Source: Clostridia bacterium (GTDB lineage: Bacteria > Bacillota > Clostridia > Christensenellales > Borkfalkiaceae). From it: a stretch of 8,331 bases of DNA. Made by a program: the position numbers and the translations under genes. Positions 8,144-8,331 of this stretch are shown here, in pieces. The stretch covers positions 1 through 8,331 of the forward strand of contig JAGAUH010000158.1 of assembly GCA_017620875.1 (NCBI GenBank), written 5' to 3'. Under the pieces are notes generated by a model, which saw only the letters and a program-made list of their open reading frames with translations, ran no database searches and was not told the origin of the DNA. Positions within the stretch are counted from its first letter, which is position 1, and every line of letters starts with the position of its first letter.

Positions 8144-8331
8144 ATGGCAAGAGAATACGATTTAGCCCATACCAGAAATATAGGTATTATGGCGCATATC
8201 GACGCAGGAAAAACTACTACAACAGAGCGTATTTTATTCTACACGGGTAAAACTCACAAAATTGGTGAAACCCACGAAGGTTCTGCTACTATGGACTGGA
8301 TGGTTCAAGAGCAAGAAAGAGGTATTACAAT
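8144..8331 (+). CDS. fusA: Elongation factor G, N-terminal fragment cut by window edge
   Basis: EF-G is the GTPase that drives ribosomal translocation and, with RRF, ribosome recycling. Only the first 62 codons (plus two bases) of roughly 690 are present. They read [25 protein letters not shown] and continue with the EF-G signature. The P-loop (G1) is AHIDAGKT at residues 17-24, and the switch I/G2 motif RGIT occupies residues 59-62 at the window edge. [19 protein letters not shown] and DWM.QEQERG are characteristic of EF-G rather than other translational GTPases. The ATG at 8144 has AGGAG (8133-8137) 6 nt upstream, and the gap to the rpsG stop is 15 bp, so translation is probably coupled to rpsG. 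Paralogous EF-G2 or tetracycline-protection proteins share the fold, but the position after rpsG supports canonical fusA. Confidence 0.97.
   Translation, partial: MAREYDLAHTRNIGIMAHIDAGKTTTTERILFYTGKTHKIGETHEGSATMDWMVQEQERGIT

Overview
The window is a stretch of the rpoBC-str transcription and translation cluster. It holds the 3' part of rpoB (RNA polymerase beta), complete rpoC (beta'), rpsL (ribosomal protein S12), rpsG (S7), and the first 62 codons of fusA (elongation factor G). All genes lie on the + strand and cover nearly everything; no gene-free stretch exceeds 200 bp. This is core housekeeping DNA, with no mobile element, CRISPR array, tRNA or rRNA.

The organism looks like an AT-rich member of the Clostridia, probably a lineage distant from well-studied genera. 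S12 is the short form of about 123 residues, without the insertion remembered from Bacillus. Beta carries the long Gram-positive type insert after the VGRYK motif and lacks the large E. coli insertion near the catalytic lysines. Shine-Dalgarno sequences are strong (AAGGAGG). The L7Ae-like gene often found between rpoC and rpsL in Bacilli and many Clostridia is absent. Genus-level assignment is not possible from this window.

Layout: rpoB (1-3182, 5' end outside the window) and rpoC (3201-6938) are separated by 18 bp and are surely co-transcribed. A 199-bp gap follows with no visible terminator but a good sigma-A type promoter (6963-6992), so the str genes probably receive read-through plus their own transcription. 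The resulting rpsL leader of about 139 nt contains two small hairpins. After rpsL (7138-7509) comes an unusually long 148-bp gap with a strong hairpin and short stretches resembling 16S rRNA; it is a candidate S7 autoregulatory site. rpsG (7658-8128) and fusA (8144 onward) are 15 bp apart.

The most notable observations are drug-target substitutions and the rpsL-rpsG gap. Beta has Lys where E. coli has Arg529, a rifampicin contact. S12 has Arg at position 88, the same change as a classical streptomycin-resistance mutation. Beta' has Gln84 where fidaxomicin-sensitive Gram-positives carry Lys or Arg. The beta C-terminus also ends in a very acidic tail built partly from a repeated 15-residue unit.
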